A DNA stretch of 14,881 nt from JAFTYO01 sp045613125 (GTDB taxonomy: Bacteria > Pseudomonadota > Alphaproteobacteria > RF32 > CAG-239): contig JAZLAM010000007.1 in assembly GCA_045613125.1 (NCBI GenBank), forward strand, positions 1-14,881, written 5' to 3'. Of the stretch, positions 6,974-14,462 are shown one piece after another. The notes beneath the pieces are model-generated. The model worked only from the letters and a program-made list of their open reading frames with translations. It did not search any database and was not told the DNA's origin. How positions within the stretch are numbered: position 1 is the stretch's first letter; each line of letters opens with the position of its first letter. The position numbers were made by a program, and so were the translations under genes.

Positions 6974-7117
6974 TTATTCATACAAACTTTCAATATAAGA
7001 TGCATAACCCAACAAGATAAACCAAGCGGTAAAAAACACAGCTGGTCCATACACGAAAAACGTTAAAGCCACTTTTTTAAATTCTTCTATAATTTGTGTC
7101 TTATTTGATGTTTGCAT
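6974..7117 (-). CDS. 47-aa single-helix membrane protein overlapping the second chimeric gene
   Basis: The ORF begins at the ATG 7115-7117, inside the last codons of the chimeric gene (17-base overlap, another frame), with GGAG ten bases upstream. It ends at TAA 6974-6976. The protein starts MQTSNKTQIIEEFKKVALTF and has one hydrophobic helix at about residues 16-40 (LTFFVYGPAVFFTAWFILLG), ending in a short acidic tail. The overlap suggests coupled translation with the chimeric protein, as expected for a partner or an immunity-type protein. It could also be an unrelated small phage membrane protein. Confidence 0.68.
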   Translation of the reverse strand: MQTSNKTQIIEEFKKVALTFFVYGPAVFFTAWFILLGYASYIESLYE

Positions 7118-7874
7118 TTTTCATATTCTCCGTTATTAAATGACCTAAAGATATATAACAAGGTGTATTCTTATTGTATGCTCCCATATTACTACCATTT
7201 AAATTATTTTGCAAGTCTTTTAATCCATCTTTTTCAGCATCTTCATCAGACATGCCGGATAATCTTTTTCTAAAATAATCAAAAGGCATTTCTTTTGCAT
7301 ATCCCATCCAAAGGCCATTTATTCTATCAGCCTCGCTTAATTTAGCAAGTTGACACTGCAACAAGGCATGATAATAATCATCAGTTCCTCTTGCGGCTCC
7401 TTTGCCATATTTGTTAATTAAGACTCTGTTTGTTTTGTTCATATCTCGCCAGTGGTCATAAGCTATTTTTGCATCAGCAATAAATTGTCCGCTTTCATAT
7501 CCAGGCAGCTTGGATGCATATTTATCCCAAATCTTATTTGCTATTTCCTTATAAATTGGAAGCTTGCTTTTATCATTTTTAACACTTGTTGCATAAGTTT
7601 CGTTGTCTAAGCCTGTTGTAAAATTAGTATCATTATCTTCTTTTTCAATATCTTCAAACGGATTATCAAGCATTCTTACTCTTCGATATTTTTTATACAA
7701 CGGATCATCATAATCTGTATCAAAATCAAACGGAACATATTCTTCATCAAGCAAAAATTTTGTATCTCTTGGCGTATATAAACTCTCCGGTTTATAATTA
7801 TCTCCATAAAAGTTTTTTGCTGTCTTGGTTAATCTTTGCATTTGTTCAAACGCTTCTTGATTTTTACTTATCAT
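7101..7874 (-). CDS. Chimeric protein: shared N-terminal module plus H/E/D-motif C-terminal domain
   Basis: A 257-residue protein. Residues 1 to about 75 form a module shared with the protein at 13656-14396: RLTK, AK, FYG, PRDTKFLLDEEY, PFDF, RVR and PFE are common to both. A charged linker (about 75-105) leads to an unrelated helical C-terminal domain (about 105-250). That domain contains DDYYHALLQCQLAKLS (H169, C174), KEMPFDY (E195, D199) and the D220...NN-L-NG segment. This spacing resembles domains of unknown function found in toxin-like and phage proteins (His, Glu, Asp, then an N-x-x-G step), but I cannot assign an activity. There is no signal peptide. It lies after the ejection-like gene and before a small membrane protein. 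A virion-carried effector or internal protein is inferred. Confidence 0.72.
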   Translation of the reverse strand: MISKNQEAFEQMQRLTKTAKNFYGDNYKPESLYTPRDTKFLLDEEYVPFDFDTDYDDPLYKKYRRVRMLDNPFEDIEKEDNDTNFTTGLDNETYATSVKNDKSKLPIYKEIANKIWDKYASKLPGYESGQFIADAKIAYDHWRDMNKTNRVLINKYGKGAARGTDDYYHALLQCQLAKLSEADRINGLWMGYAKEMPFDYFRKRLSGMSDEDAEKDGLKDLQNNLNGSNMGAYNKNTPCYISLGHLITENMKNANIK

Positions 7875-7890
7875 CTTCTTTCCTTTTACA

Positions 7891-7928
7891 AAAAATCGGT
7901 CGTGAAAGTATCACATCCACGACCGGTT
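7891..7928 (-). terminator. Terminator-like hairpin before the second chimeric gene
   Basis: On the minus strand AACCGGTCGTG pairs with CACGACCGATT (11 bp, one G-U pair, 13-base loop) and runs into TTTTTTG. It lies between the ejection-like gene and the chimeric gene and shares the GGTCGTG arm with the hairpin at 6893-6922. Confidence 0.8.
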
Positions 7929-7976
7929 AAAAAATTAAATGATTAATAAAATATTTATTCAAGCTTACCGGAATTT

Positions 7977-8684
7977 TTAAGAAAACAGATTACCCAAACT
8001 TCCTCCAATCATTGATCCGACTTGTGCACCTGCAGGACCACCAAAATAATATCCGGCACCGGAACCTAATAAACTTCCCCACTGTGAAGCAGATGACTGT
8101 TCATCTTGACTATCTGTTTTTGCCGAATTTCCCATACCGTATGCTCCACTGCTTAAAGCTGTTGCCCATTGATTCATAGCCTTATTTTTCATTTGCGCTT
8201 CAGCTAACGCATTCCTATAAGCTTGTTGATATTGATTATTACTATAGTTAGAAATCCCCATCATCATATCATATGGCATTTGATAATAATTAAACAAATT
8301 ATTCAATATATTAGAATTTCTTACATCTTCATTTGCCATAGCATCAACTTCCAAATCAGCTAATTTATTGGCAAACTGATTGCTCATCTGATTTATTGAT
8401 GAACCTCTGGTCAACCCTCTTGTCGCTAATGGATTTATCACATTATTTTCAAAACTTTGATTAGCCAATCTGTTACGTTGGTCTGTTTGAGCCTGAAAAA
8501 TAGCAGAATTATAACTCGGGCTGACCATTTGCTCCAAATATTGCGGAATATACGTACTCGTCATATTAATTAACTGAGTTTCAAAATCTGACGGATTATA
8601 TCTTGTACCGTTCTTATTAGTTGTAGCTGAGCCATATAATCCGCTTGCAAAGGTCTGTGGCTTTGCTTTCACACTACTTGACAT
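7977..8684 (-). CDS. Ejection-like internal virion protein
   Basis: A 235-residue protein. The first 100 residues are polar with a conserved-looking SPSYNSAIFQAQTDQRNRLA segment, and the middle is rich in Asn, Gln, Met and Tyr (helical, low charge). The C-terminus is Gly/Ala-rich and amphipathic with repeated small residues (YYFGGPAGAQVGSMIGGSLG), as in proteins that insert into membranes. Podoviruses of the P22 kind encode internal proteins with such glycine-zipper tails that leave the capsid with DNA and form a conduit. The position directly after the capsid gene fits a virion role. AAGGAG lies seven bases before the ATG. I cannot identify the precise family. Confidence 0.6.
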   Translation of the reverse strand: MSSSVKAKPQTFASGLYGSATTNKNGTRYNPSDFETQLINMTSTYIPQYLEQMVSPSYNSAIFQAQTDQRNRLANQSFENNVINPLATRGLTRGSSINQMSNQFANKLADLEVDAMANEDVRNSNILNNLFNYYQMPYDMMMGISNYSNNQYQQAYRNALAEAQMKNKAMNQWATALSSGAYGMGNSAKTDSQDEQSSASQWGSLLGSGAGYYFGGPAGAQVGSMIGGSLGNLFS

Positions 8685-8704
8685 TTTATTTCTCCTTATT
8701 TTAT

Positions 8705-8730
8705 TAAAAGGCTCGGCAAAATACCGAGCC
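8705..8730 (-). terminator. Terminator after the major capsid gene
   Basis: A perfect 7-bp GC-rich stem (GGCTCGG / CCGAGCC, 8710-8716 and 8724-8730) with a seven-base loop is followed on the minus strand by TTTTAATAAAAT. It lies between the capsid and ejection-like genes, and its arms differ from the GGTCGT family. Confidence 0.85.
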
Positions 8731-8744
8731 TATAATCCTACATA

Positions 8745-9674
8745 TTATACCATAGAATTTACTGACGATACATCAACAGTCATACCGGCCAAAGCTTTTG
8801 GCAAGATAACTTTCATACCATAAACATACAATCCTCTGACATTAGTACCAAAAAATTTATCATCACGAATACCTTCAATATTTGACACATTACCAACATA
8901 AGCAATAGCTTCGTTGATACCAGCCATAATATTAACCTTATTTTCAACTGTAGGCAAGTTTGTAGAAACCAATACATCTAATCCGGCAATGGTTCCTATT
9001 GAACCTTCACGTAAAATTCTGTCACCTGCATTTGTAGAATGGATAAAGTCTGGAGATTGTAATAAAATAGCTTCAACATCCGGATTTATAATCACATAAG
9101 GCATAGCCTCACCTGTCCCAGCTTGATTAGTTTTAAATACTTTATCATTAGCTTGCTGAATTGCATTATTATTTTTAAGTGTTTTAGCAAGCCATACCAA
9201 ACATTTATAAGCATTATCAGGTGTTAACGTTACATCTGTTAATTTGTTTTCTTCCGGAATTTCGGAAAATGCCGAAAGAATATAAGTATCTTTAGCTAAG
9301 TCTATTGCAGTTTTAGCACGTTCTTCAAATTTACGTTGTAAATCCTGTTGACCGGATTGACGCATTGTTATATCTGAAATAAACACACCGAAAGCTTTAC
9401 TTTGATCAAGTTTAAGTTGCTGATTTTTAGTATCAACTCTTTGATATGTAACACCACCGGTTTCAACATCTTCTGAATAATCAACAACATTAACATCTCC
9501 AATCTCTCCAATATTAACTGTATCACCATAATGTGAAGTATCTTTTTCATAAACTTTATTGACAATTTTCATACCCACACCTGATTTATCAAGTTTTTTA
9601 CTCAAAGACATAGACCATACTTCAGGTATAATTTCAGCACCTTGTCTGTTTAAATTTGTTGCATTTTCTGACAT
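8745..9674 (-). CDS. Major capsid protein (HK97 fold)
   Basis: A 309-residue protein with the features of podovirus coat proteins. It starts with IIPEVWSMSLSKKLDKSGVG, followed by GDTVNIGEIGDVNVVDYSED (the N-arm/E-loop entry typical of these coats). A helical segment follows (FEERAKTAIDLAKDTYILSA, the likely spine helix), then AMPYVIINPDVEAILLQSPD with IAGLDVLVSTNLP (A-domain pattern). It should form the icosahedral shell on the scaffold encoded just upstream. The start has AAGGA eight bases before the ATG. There is no insertion domain or protease. Confidence 0.88.
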   Translation of the reverse strand: MSENATNLNRQGAEIIPEVWSMSLSKKLDKSGVGMKIVNKVYEKDTSHYGDTVNIGEIGDVNVVDYSEDVETGGVTYQRVDTKNQQLKLDQSKAFGVFISDITMRQSGQQDLQRKFEERAKTAIDLAKDTYILSAFSEIPEENKLTDVTLTPDNAYKCLVWLAKTLKNNNAIQQANDKVFKTNQAGTGEAMPYVIINPDVEAILLQSPDFIHSTNAGDRILREGSIGTIAGLDVLVSTNLPTVENKVNIMAGINEAIAYVGNVSNIEGIRDDKFFGTNVRGLYVYGMKVILPKALAGMTVDVSSVNSMV

Positions 9675-9703
9675 TTTATTTTTCCTTTCATAAATTTAAT
9701 AAA

Positions 9704-10690
9704 TTAAGTTAACATACGTGGAAGTAAGCCTTTCTTTTCAAGCATTACCTGTTCCACAATCAAATCATATTTTTCGGCTTCTTCTTTGGGCGAAAGCTTA
9801 TAATATTCCGCCTTAGTAAGCCATGTTTTCTTTTTTGATTTAGGTGTTTCACTACTGTTTGGTTCGATTAAAGAATTTTGCAGAGAAGCTGTCTCTTGTT
9901 GAACATTTTTCTTTTTAAGATATTTAGAAATTGCATCTTCCTCAATTTTCTCAACAATTTCTTTCAAACTTAAAAGATCAACATTTCCATCACTAACATC
10001 GAGAGCTTGCTCAAATAATTCTTTTTTTATATCTGAATCAATCCAGTTAATGTTTAAGCGCCTAAAATCGCCCAATTTACGACTGTTTCGAACATTTTTG
10101 TCTTGTCGTGACATTTCTTCATATTCTTGCATACGAGAATTTTTAAACATAGCCGTATCTTGTGAAACCATTGCCACCACTTCGGGAGTAAAATATCTTC
10201 TCAAACGAGCTAAATCATCATTTACCCCAAAACGATGACACCTATCAATTAGTGTCTTAATTTCCAAACGCTGTTGTGCCGGCAAAAAACGTGAAGCTGC
10301 CATTGCATAATCATCAACTTCATAATGCCACACATCTTCTCTTAATGCCATTTCCCACCGACTTTTAAAACCATTATCACGAGCAACTTTATCTTGTTCA
10401 TAAAGCTTGGCTTCTTCTTGATAAAGTTTTAGCTGTTTTTCCAATTCTGCTGATTTGGTAATGGCTTTTTCTGCTTCTTTATAGCTTTTGTGAGCCTCTT
10501 CAATGGTCTTAAACTTACCAAAAATAAGCTCATTTTCTTTTTTCACATCAGCTTCATCTTTTGTAACTAAAGGCTTTTCATCTAAACTATCAAGCTCATC
10601 AATAAAAGATAGGTTATCTTTAGTTTTTGAAGATGAAAAGGTATCTTTTTTATCATCTGATAAAGGTGTTGATGTTTCGTTTTTACTCAT
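9704..10690 (-). CDS. Capsid scaffolding protein
   Basis: A 328-residue, highly charged, mostly helical protein. The acidic and Ser-rich N-terminus is followed by LIFGKFKTIEEAHKSYKEAE and a coiled-coil stretch (KSAELEKQLKLYQEEAKLYE), the usual opening of podovirus scaffolds. The C-terminus ends in a basic helical region (about 285-328, with KSKKKTWLTKAEYYKLSPKE) suited to coat-protein contact. Its position between portal and capsid supports the call. The ribosome site AGGAGA lies inside the last codons of the preceding 67-codon gene, implying coupled translation. Confidence 0.82.
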   Translation of the reverse strand: MSKNETSTPLSDDKKDTFSSSKTKDNLSFIDELDSLDEKPLVTKDEADVKKENELIFGKFKTIEEAHKSYKEAEKAITKSAELEKQLKLYQEEAKLYEQDKVARDNGFKSRWEMALREDVWHYEVDDYAMAASRFLPAQQRLEIKTLIDRCHRFGVNDDLARLRRYFTPEVVAMVSQDTAMFKNSRMQEYEEMSRQDKNVRNSRKLGDFRRLNINWIDSDIKKELFEQALDVSDGNVDLLSLKEIVEKIEEDAISKYLKKKNVQQETASLQNSLIEPNSSETPKSKKKTWLTKAEYYKLSPKEEAEKYDLIVEQVMLEKKGLLPRMLT

Positions 10691-10694
10691 ATTT

Positions 10695-10898
10695 TTATCT
10701 CCTGTTTAATTCATTTAAATTACGGCATTTTTTATCAATTTCTTTCAAATGATTTATAAGCATGCCCATTCCTTTAATCCATTCGGCATCAGCGTTAGAT
10801 TTAATCGAAGTTTCTATCATAAAATCAGTAAGGTAGCATAACAACAGCCGTCCCTTATCCGAAGATAGGAACTCTCTTAATTCCACTAATTCCAACAT
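10695..10898 (-). CDS. Small helical protein between portal and scaffold genes (67 aa)
   Basis: A 67-residue protein beginning MLELVELREFLSSDKGRLLL, predicted helical with Cys, Met and charged residues but no membrane segment. It starts two bases after the portal stop (TAATCATG) with no clear Shine-Dalgarno sequence, so it probably relies on ribosomes finishing the portal gene. Its end contains the ribosome site of the scaffold gene. No family is recognised. Tiny genes in this slot are common in podoviruses with poorly known head-assembly roles. Confidence 0.65.
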   Translation of the reverse strand: MLELVELREFLSSDKGRLLLCYLTDFMIETSIKSNADAEWIKGMGMLINHLKEIDKKCRNLNELNRR

Positions 10899-10900
10899 GA

Positions 10901-12685
10901 TTAAAACTTGTTTTGTAATATACCGCTCATATTATCAGGTATATTATTTTTTCCCAAAGCAGACATTATTCCTGCAGGATTTTGATTAATAAAATACTTA
11001 TCCGTATTTTCAAAACCGGCATTGTTTAATGCATCTTTAACAATTTCAGATTTATTAAGTGGTACGGATACATCATTCCACACCGGAGTCAAAATTTGTA
11101 TTAATGTATTATTTTGCATCAGTTTTTTCTGAATACCTGTATTATCTGTATATTTATATTCATAATTACCTTGACGAACAATATCGCCAACTCTTTCTAA
11201 AACTTTTTGCCCAAACATATTAATTGTAATGTGCTCATCACCGAATTTCATATTTGCTTCCAATTCAGCAACCTTAAACACCATAGGTACAATGACGTTT
11301 TGTTTAATAGCATCAAGTGTTTTAGATAGCCTGGTTGTTTGTCCTTGTACTTTAACATTTATTTCGGTTGCTGTAACACTTCTGGCTTCTTGTTGACCTT
11401 GCATATTTGGAAATATGCCAGATACATTAGATGCAGTACTATCATAATATTGAATAATATCCTCGTTTTTAATTAGAGGAAAACTCATTTTTATAATAGC
11501 ACTGGGATCTTCCAAACCTTGTTTATATTCAACTTGTTTTCCCGGAAACAGTTTTACCTTATTTTCCTTAAAAAATCCCTCCGGAGCATAGGCTGGAGGG
11601 TTAAGATTTAAGCTTTGAGCATCATTTTGTAAATTTACTTTATTCTCTTGTTCTTTACAAAGATCATAAATTGACCACAGTTCCGGAATTCCTCTTTTAC
11701 TAGTCACATCTCTAAATAAAGCCATATTGATGATCGGATTTATTATCCAACGATTATGCTCAAACATAGCCACATATTGACGCGCAATCACTACAATATG
11801 CCAATTTTTAAGAACTGTACCATCTTCTGTGGTATAGTCTCCCCAATATTGTAAAACTTCAATCCTATCATTATCAACTATATCTTCAATTTTTTGCGTT
11901 TCCGGTTTATCTTTATCATTGTTTGGATTAGCAAGCATTTCCTTAATTACATCTAATTCAGATTTAGTTAAATTAAACAATTTATTAGAAGCGATAGAAG
12001 AATAAGTCTCCCATGATTTTATAATTTTACCGCAAGCATCCCATTTTGCACTATCTTCCGGATTTACTCTCGGATCAAAAACTAAATTAAGCGGATTAAT
12101 TGCTTCAACATTAGCTCCGTTATATATTTCCTGATTAAAAATACCGAAAGTACCTTGTCTTAAAACAGGCAAACCATAATCATTTTTAATCAAATCCAAA
12201 GGACGTCTTACTTGTTTATATTTTTTGTTCCAACTGATAAACAAGCACATCTCACCAATACTCCCCAAATGTTCAACAGCCATATCAAGTTTTCGCTGTA
12301 ATCCGATTTTATAAAACGTATTAACAAGTTTTTCTTTTTGCAGATTTGCAGTTTTAGAAGAAACTTCATCAACTCCTTCTACATCAAACAAATTTTCAAT
12401 ATTAGAGTAAATATTTTCCCAAATATATGCCTGTTGCGTCTGAAACAGTGAATATATTTTATTTAAATGAATATCCGATTTCCAAACATCATCACCATCA
12501 TTATAAATTTTCTTTCTTTCATCTAAATAAATTTCAGAACGCAAAAGATCTGCTATATTTTTTTGCTTAGAACGAACATCATCCCAAACTGAAAATAATT
12601 CACCAATGTGCTGAGCTACTTTTGTTTTTTGCTCTATATTTAATTTCACTTTTGGAGATTCCTTTTCATTTACATATTCAAACAT
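10901..12685 (-). CDS. Portal protein (head-tail connector)
   Basis: A 594-residue protein with the size and order of podovirus portals. A helical N-terminus (AQHIGELFSVWDDVRSKQKN) contains a DERKKIYNDGDDVWKSDIHL segment. FQTQQAYIWENIYSNIENLF follows, then INPLNLVFDPRVNPEDSAKW, a near-universal landmark in such portals. The EYKQGLEDPSAIIKMSFPLI part and an ARSVTATEINVKVQGQTTRL helix (the Ala-Thr-Glu step of the crown/stem region) follow. It forms the dodecameric DNA gate and the site where terminase docks, yet no terminase large subunit is present in this window. AAGGA lies six bases before the ATG, and an 11-bp hairpin precedes it. Confidence 0.88.
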   Translation of the reverse strand: MFEYVNEKESPKVKLNIEQKTKVAQHIGELFSVWDDVRSKQKNIADLLRSEIYLDERKKIYNDGDDVWKSDIHLNKIYSLFQTQQAYIWENIYSNIENLFDVEGVDEVSSKTANLQKEKLVNTFYKIGLQRKLDMAVEHLGSIGEMCLFISWNKKYKQVRRPLDLIKNDYGLPVLRQGTFGIFNQEIYNGANVEAINPLNLVFDPRVNPEDSAKWDACGKIIKSWETYSSIASNKLFNLTKSELDVIKEMLANPNNDKDKPETQKIEDIVDNDRIEVLQYWGDYTTEDGTVLKNWHIVVIARQYVAMFEHNRWIINPIINMALFRDVTSKRGIPELWSIYDLCKEQENKVNLQNDAQSLNLNPPAYAPEGFFKENKVKLFPGKQVEYKQGLEDPSAIIKMSFPLIKNEDIIQYYDSTASNVSGIFPNMQGQQEARSVTATEINVKVQGQTTRLSKTLDAIKQNVIVPMVFKVAELEANMKFGDEHITINMFGQKVLERVGDIVRQGNYEYKYTDNTGIQKKLMQNNTLIQILTPVWNDVSVPLNKSEIVKDALNNAGFENTDKYFINQNPAGIMSALGKNNIPDNMSGILQNKF

Positions 12686-12712
12686 ATTTTTTCCTTTTAG
12701 AATTTTAAATTA

Positions 12713-12749
12713 AAAAATAGTCGTAAAAGTAACCACACACTTTTACGAC
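12713..12749 (-). terminator. Terminator-like hairpin before the portal gene
   Basis: On the minus strand a perfect 11-bp stem (GTCGTAAAAGT / ACTTTTACGAC, 12720-12730 with 12739-12749) with an eight-base loop is followed by TATTTTTTAATTT. It separates the membrane-protein genes from the head genes. Its arms share GTCGT(A/G)AAA with the hairpins at 6893-6922 and 3531-3564. Confidence 0.85.
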
Positions 12750-12792
12750 CAACCAAATTTTCTCTGATCAGCAGCTATTTTCTCACATTAAA

Positions 12793-13122
12793 CTATATAT
12801 TCACATTCGTTTTAATAAGTAATGTCATACATACAACAATTATTGTCGGCAACACCCCAATGAGCAACGCTTTAAGTATATTTTTCCTAACATAACGACA
12901 TGAATATCCCATACTCAAAAGACACACTACAAGCAAGCTCAAAGAAAACCTTATAAACACAACTTTATCTTCATAAAACCAAGGCCATTGAGTAAAACCA
13001 TAATATCCAAACGAATTAAAATTTATAAGTTCTATACCATCAACTATAAATATAGCTAAAGCACACAACATTTCTAAAAACCAAAAAGTTCTTAAAACAT
13101 ATTTTTCAATTGTTTTTATCAT
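12793..13122 (-). CDS. Three-helix membrane protein, paralogue of its upstream neighbour
   Basis: A 109-residue protein with three hydrophobic helices at about residues 10-29, 55-73 and 82-103. The loop between the first two carries GYYGFTQWPWF. Its neighbour has the same layout with YKYHNFAQWYMF at the same place, and both have a basic Lys-Ala-Leu/Ile-Leu step before helix 3 (NILKALLIGVLP versus KLKAILIMLIP). The two are thus diverged tandem duplicates. GGAG lies seven bases before the ATG, and the gap to the upstream gene is 27 bases, so they share a transcript. The function is unknown. Position after an effector-like gene suggests immunity or superinfection exclusion. Confidence 0.72.
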   Translation of the reverse strand: MIKTIEKYVLRTFWFLEMLCALAIFIVDGIELINFNSFGYYGFTQWPWFYEDKVVFIRFSLSLLVVCLLSMGYSCRYVRKNILKALLIGVLPTIIVVCMTLLIKTNVNI

Positions 13123-13149
13123 ATTCCATCTCCGATAAAAATTATATAA

Positions 13150-13476
13150 CTATCTCAAATTTATAAATGCAAATACATTATAAAGCAGTAAAGGAATAAG
13201 CATAATCAAAATTGCTTTAAGTTTATCCGTTTTGAAACTTTTGTATGAAAAATACAAACTTAATACCGAAATAACAGCCATAATAAAAATGCATATTGAA
13301 AACAAAACATTTGATTGATTAAACATATACCACTGAGCAAAATTATGATATTTATAACTTCCTGATGATAATATTTCAATCATCGAACCAGAAACATCGG
13401 ATAAAACCACCAAAATTTCCACTCCCCACATTAAGCACATTACGGCATTTAACATGATATTAATACTTCTTTTCAT
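13150..13476 (-). CDS. Three-helix membrane protein with its own sigma70-type promoter
   Basis: A 108-residue protein with helices at about residues 7-26, 57-77 and 86-104, and the FAQW motif (residues 46-49) in the extramembrane loop between helices 1 and 2. It is a paralogue of the next gene. AAGGA precedes the ATG by eight bases. Unlike the surrounding virion genes it is preceded by a strong housekeeping-type promoter (13511-13539) with a short 5' leader, so it is probably made in the absence of lytic growth. That expression pattern fits immunity or superinfection exclusion better than a virion role. A holin is less likely because a lysis cassette sits at the other end. Confidence 0.75.
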   Translation of the reverse strand: MKRSINIMLNAVMCLMWGVEILVVLSDVSGSMIEILSSGSYKYHNFAQWYMFNQSNVLFSICIFIMAVISVLSLYFSYKSFKTDKLKAILIMLIPLLLYNVFAFINLR

Positions 13477-13510
13477 AAAATATATCCTTTTTTAATTTAA
13501 CATATATTTT

Positions 13511-13539
13511 GTTATATATCAATTAAAAATAGAAGTCAA
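13511..13539 (-). promoter_or_regulatory. Sigma70-type promoter for the two membrane-protein genes
   Basis: On the minus strand TTGACT (13534-13539) is followed by exactly 17 bases and TATAAC (13511-13516). The expected start lies about 28 bases before the ATG at 13476. A long inverted repeat (GGTTGTAA / TTACAACC, 13557-13564 and 13590-13597, 25-base loop) lies just upstream. It could be an operator or a weak terminator of the preceding gene. Confidence 0.75.
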
Positions 13540-13655
13540 GCACAAAATAAACTATTGGTTGTAAAATAATTGCTGTATATTTATAAACATTACAACCAGA
13601 GAGATATAACAAGTCACCCTGACAATATCACTATGAAAATATATTATTAAATAAA

Positions 13656-14396
13656 CTAAAAACTGCTCGGATACTTAACTTTAAGTCTCATATCTTTTCC
13701 GTATGAAGAATATTTATCATTAAAATCATCCATACCATTTTCAAGATCAATACAACCATTTGAACCAAAAGCGTTTCCACCATGAATAGCAAGCCCTCCA
13801 CGACCATATGTATATGTATCTTCACTAGGATCAAGCCAAACCCTATGTTTTCCCCAACTTTCGTTTCCATTAGGCCATTGCCCACGACCAAAACGACCTA
13901 CGAACTTCTGAAAGCCATTAGCATCATCATAATGCTGGGCTCTGCTTTGCCTTACGTTCCATTCTCCTTCCGGTAAAGGCCCCTGACCTTTTCTTGCCTG
14001 ATACATTCTGTTTTGATAATCTGGACTTCCTGACATTGCTTTCCATTTATACTTTTCAGCACCATCTTCCATCCATTTCAAATTACTTCCGTCAAACTCT
14101 AAATAAGGTTCCTTATCCAACATTTGAGTATTTTTAGCACTAACATTTATATCTTCTTGAGTTCCCTCAAAAGGATCCTTAAGAGTTCTAACCCTCATAT
14201 ATTCATTATATAAAGAACTATCTTTAGGTTCTTTTTCAAAATCAAAGGGAATATATTCTTCATCAAGTAAAAACTTTGTATCTCTAGGTGGATATAAAGT
14301 ACTTGGATTATAACTTGATCCATAAAACTTTTTAGCTTCTTTAGTTAAGCGTTTTACTTGATCTATTGCTTTTAAATTTTTATCAAAATTTGACAT
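13656..14396 (-). CDS. Chimeric protein: shared N-terminal module plus L,D-transpeptidase/DUF2778-like domain
   Basis: A 246-residue protein. Residues 1 to about 78 are the module shared with the protein at 7101-7874 (RLTK, FYG, PRDTKFLLDEEY, PFDF, RVR, PFE). Residues about 97-246 look like a DUF2778/Tlde1-type L,D-transpeptidase fold. LEFDGSNLKW and MSGSPDY come first, then GPLPEGEWNV, a GRGGLAIHGGNAFGSNGCID signature with H205 and nucleophile C215, and a short C-terminal strand. Members of that family act on peptidoglycan peptides, and some are type VI secretion effectors. There is no signal peptide, so the enzyme must be released by lysis or delivered by a particle. Ribosome site GAAAGGAAAACAATATG. 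First gene of the block, followed by two membrane proteins. The activity is inferred from motifs. Confidence 0.8.
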   Translation of the reverse strand: MSNFDKNLKAIDQVKRLTKEAKKFYGSSYNPSTLYPPRDTKFLLDEEYIPFDFEKEPKDSSLYNEYMRVRTLKDPFEGTQEDINVSAKNTQMLDKEPYLEFDGSNLKWMEDGAEKYKWKAMSGSPDYQNRMYQARKGQGPLPEGEWNVRQSRAQHYDDANGFQKFVGRFGRGQWPNGNESWGKHRVWLDPSEDTYTYGRGGLAIHGGNAFGSNGCIDLENGMDDFNDKYSSYGKDMRLKVKYPSSF

Positions 14397-14462
14397 ATTG
14401 TTTTCCTTTCATAAAATAAATATAAAAAAAATTTTTAAGATAAAAATATCCTAAAAACCGAT

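Noticed and set aside
6899..7928. CRISPR-like interpretation of the repeated CGTGAAA palindromes
   Set aside because: The copies are dispersed between genes, differ in sequence and spacing, and each has a U-run; they are hairpin terminator-like elements.
8914..10709. Plus-strand ORFs inside the capsid and scaffold genes (8914-9099, 10050-10238, 10503-10709)
   Set aside because: Antisense shadows of well-supported structural genes.
12768..12778. CTGATCAG palindrome near 12768-12775
   Set aside because: Only 8 bp with no loop, repeat partner or promoter context; expected by chance.
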